DNA from: RPQJ01 sp963696545
GTDB lineage: Bacteria; Pseudomonadota; Gammaproteobacteria; Steroidobacterales; Steroidobacteraceae
Reading direction: 5' to 3'
Assembly (NCBI GenBank): GCA_963696545.1
Contig: CAVOKQ010000014.1
Span: 37,289-101,288, forward strand
DNA: 64,000 nt
Shown here: in pieces, positions 62,873-64,000 of the stretch
Numbering within the stretch: position 1 is the stretch's first letter
Layout: each line of letters opens with the position of its first letter
Notes under the pieces: model-generated
What the model was told of the DNA's origin: nothing
Databases searched by the model: none
What the model saw: only the letters and a program-made list of their open reading frames with translations
Made by a program: the position numbers and the translations under genes

Positions 62873-64000
62873 TCAGTGACTCGTGGCCTTCGTTGCCAGG
62901 ATGCCCGTGTTCTGGCGGGCGTAGACCTCTGGCCACAACTCCTCGGAGCGCCGGTCGCGGAACAGCAGCGAACCGAGCAGCACCGCGAGGAACCCGAGCG
63001 GGATCGAGATGATGCCGGGGTTCTTCAGCTGGAACATCGGCTTCTCGAGACCCATGATCGACACTTCCTTGCCCTCGACCTTGGCCATGTCGTCCTTCGC
63101 CTTCTTCACGGCCTTGTCGAGCGTGGTCGTGTCCGTCTGCGCCTTCGCCACGGCCGCGGCGTCACCCGACGCCAGTGCCGCCTCGATGGCGCTGCGCTTC
63201 GCCGCCTCGCCGTCGAGCACCTTCTGCGACGCCTCGCGCACCGCCTTCGGGTACGTGACGTTCGGCGACACCAGCGTCAGGCCGACCGCCACCACCGTGC
63301 CGACGATCATGCCGAGCACGATGCCGCCGGTGCTGCACCGCTTCCAGTACAGCGTCAGCAGCACGCACGGGAAGTTCGCCGACGCCGCGACCGCGAACGC
63401 CAGCGCCACGAGGTGCGCGACGTTCTGACCCTTGGCCGCGATGCCGATCGTGATCGCCATCGCGCCCACGATCACGGTCGCGATGCGGGCTGCGCGGACC
63501 TGCTGCTGCGGCGGCACGATGTCGCCGCCGTGGTACACGCCCACGTACAGGTCGTGCGCGATCGCCGACGCCGCCGCGAGCACCAGGCCCGCGACCACCG
63601 CGACGATCGTCGCGAACGCCACCGCCGACACGAACGCCAGCATGAAGTTGCCGAGGAACGAGTTCGGCCCGCCACCCAGGAACTGCGCCAGCAGCGGCGC
63701 GGCCATGTTGCCGCCGGCGTCCACTGCCGCGATCGCCTGCGGGCCGACGTTCTTCGCGGCGCCGAAGCCGAGGAACAGCGTCAGCACGTAGAAGCCGCCG
63801 ATGATGCCCATCGCCCACACGACCGACTTGCGCGCCGCCTGCGCCGTCGGCACGGTGAAGAAGCGCATCAGGATGTGTGGCAGGCCCGCGGTGCCGAACA
63901 CCAGCGCCATGCCGAGCGAGATCTGGTCGATCGGGTTCTTGAAGTACAGCCCCGGCTCGAGGAAGCGCTGGCCCAGCTCGGTCGGCGACATGTTCTTCGC
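62873..64000 (-). CDS. actP: Cation/acetate symporter ActP (5' part beyond the window)
   Basis: The last 376 residues of a sodium:solute symporter family carrier that imports acetate. GTAGLPHILMRFFTVP is the SSS signature, and VGVYHGGDIVPPQQQVRAAR lies in a cytoplasmic loop. About ten helices are seen. Before the last helix is an unusual hydrophilic insertion of about 60 residues rich in Ala, Lys and Asp (VLDGEAAKRSAIEAALASGD ... LDKAVKKAKDDMAKVEG). The frame continues past 64000; no start is visible. It heads the cluster with DUF294 and the exonuclease. Confidence 0.9.
   Translation of the reverse strand, partial: AKNMSPTELGQRFLEPGLYFKNPIDQISLGMALVFGTAGLPHILMRFFTVPTAQAARKSVVWAMGIIGGFYVLTLFLGFGAAKNVGPQAIAAVDAGGNMAAPLLAQFLGGGPNSFLGNFMLAFVSAVAFATIVAVVAGLVLAAASAIAHDLYVGVYHGGDIVPPQQQVRAARIATVIVGAMAITIGIAAKGQNVAHLVALAFAVAASANFPCVLLTLYWKRCSTGGIVLGMIVGTVVAVGLTLVSPNVTYPKAVREASQKVLDGEAAKRSAIEAALASGDAAAVAKAQTDTTTLDKAVKKAKDDMAKVEGKEVSIMGLEKPMFQLKNPGIISIPLGFLAVLLGSLLFRDRRSEELWPEVYARQNTGILATKATSH

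Overview
The window is 64 kb of uniformly GC-rich, densely packed bacterial chromosome. GreB, a 1,840-residue tandem UvrA, HrpB, PPK1, biosynthetic SpeA, AvtA, ActP with a DUF294 protein, and a LytS/LytTR pair point to a free-living gammaproteobacterium, perhaps near Xanthomonadales, Nevskiales or Steroidobacterales. Order or species cannot be fixed from sequence alone. I saw no rRNA, tRNA, CRISPR array, prophage or transposase gene. Mobile-like sequence is limited to short palindromic repeats.

Layout. 0-9.7 kb: greB (3' part), ppk1, a YdjM-type membrane hydrolase, a GFA-family protein, homospermidine synthase (broken by five indels), a frameshifted GST, a mercaptopyruvate-type sulfurtransferase, speA and a UPF0016 cation transporter; speA and hss make this a polyamine neighbourhood. 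9.7-11.4 kb: a REP-like hairpin and two tandem RRM RNA-binding proteins with long structured leaders. 11.4-25 kb: a Baeyer-Villiger monooxygenase fused to an esterase, a DUF1134 protein, a UvrD-like helicase, an AhpD-like protein, a small Cys-rich gene without a normal start codon, an aldehyde dehydrogenase, a NUDIX hydrolase, mobB, a HAD phosphatase, avtA and several conserved hypotheticals. 24.8-33.2 kb: LysR divergent from a DUF1254 protein, then the tandem uvrA. 33.3-41 kb: DUF47-pit phosphate uptake, fadH, a CBS protein, an SDR and a LytS/LytTR two-component system.

41.9-48.9 kb: a lipoprotein-hutU-hutI-hutG-thioredoxin-like lipoprotein run for histidine degradation; hutH and a hut regulator are not in the window. 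48.9-56.4 kb: GNAT, threonine aldolase, a short secretin-N0-like protein, a phospholipase D, an alpha/beta hydrolase, a CBS protein and a PolX-like helix-hairpin-helix protein. 56.4-64 kb: a large palindrome, DUF456, hrpB, an NlpC/P60 lipoprotein, and the exonuclease-DUF294-actP acetate cluster, which runs off the end.

Five genes carry single-base frameshifts (nine in total; seven are +1), otherwise with intact coding sequence. Sequencing error is the leading explanation, although five in hss alone could be real decay. The most unusual items are the BVMO-esterase fusion with a His-to-Tyr change in the BVMO fingerprint, the tandem UvrA carrying an 18-base match to a REP-like repeat inside its coding sequence, the RRM gene leaders, and the Cys-rich gene with an apparent ATC start.
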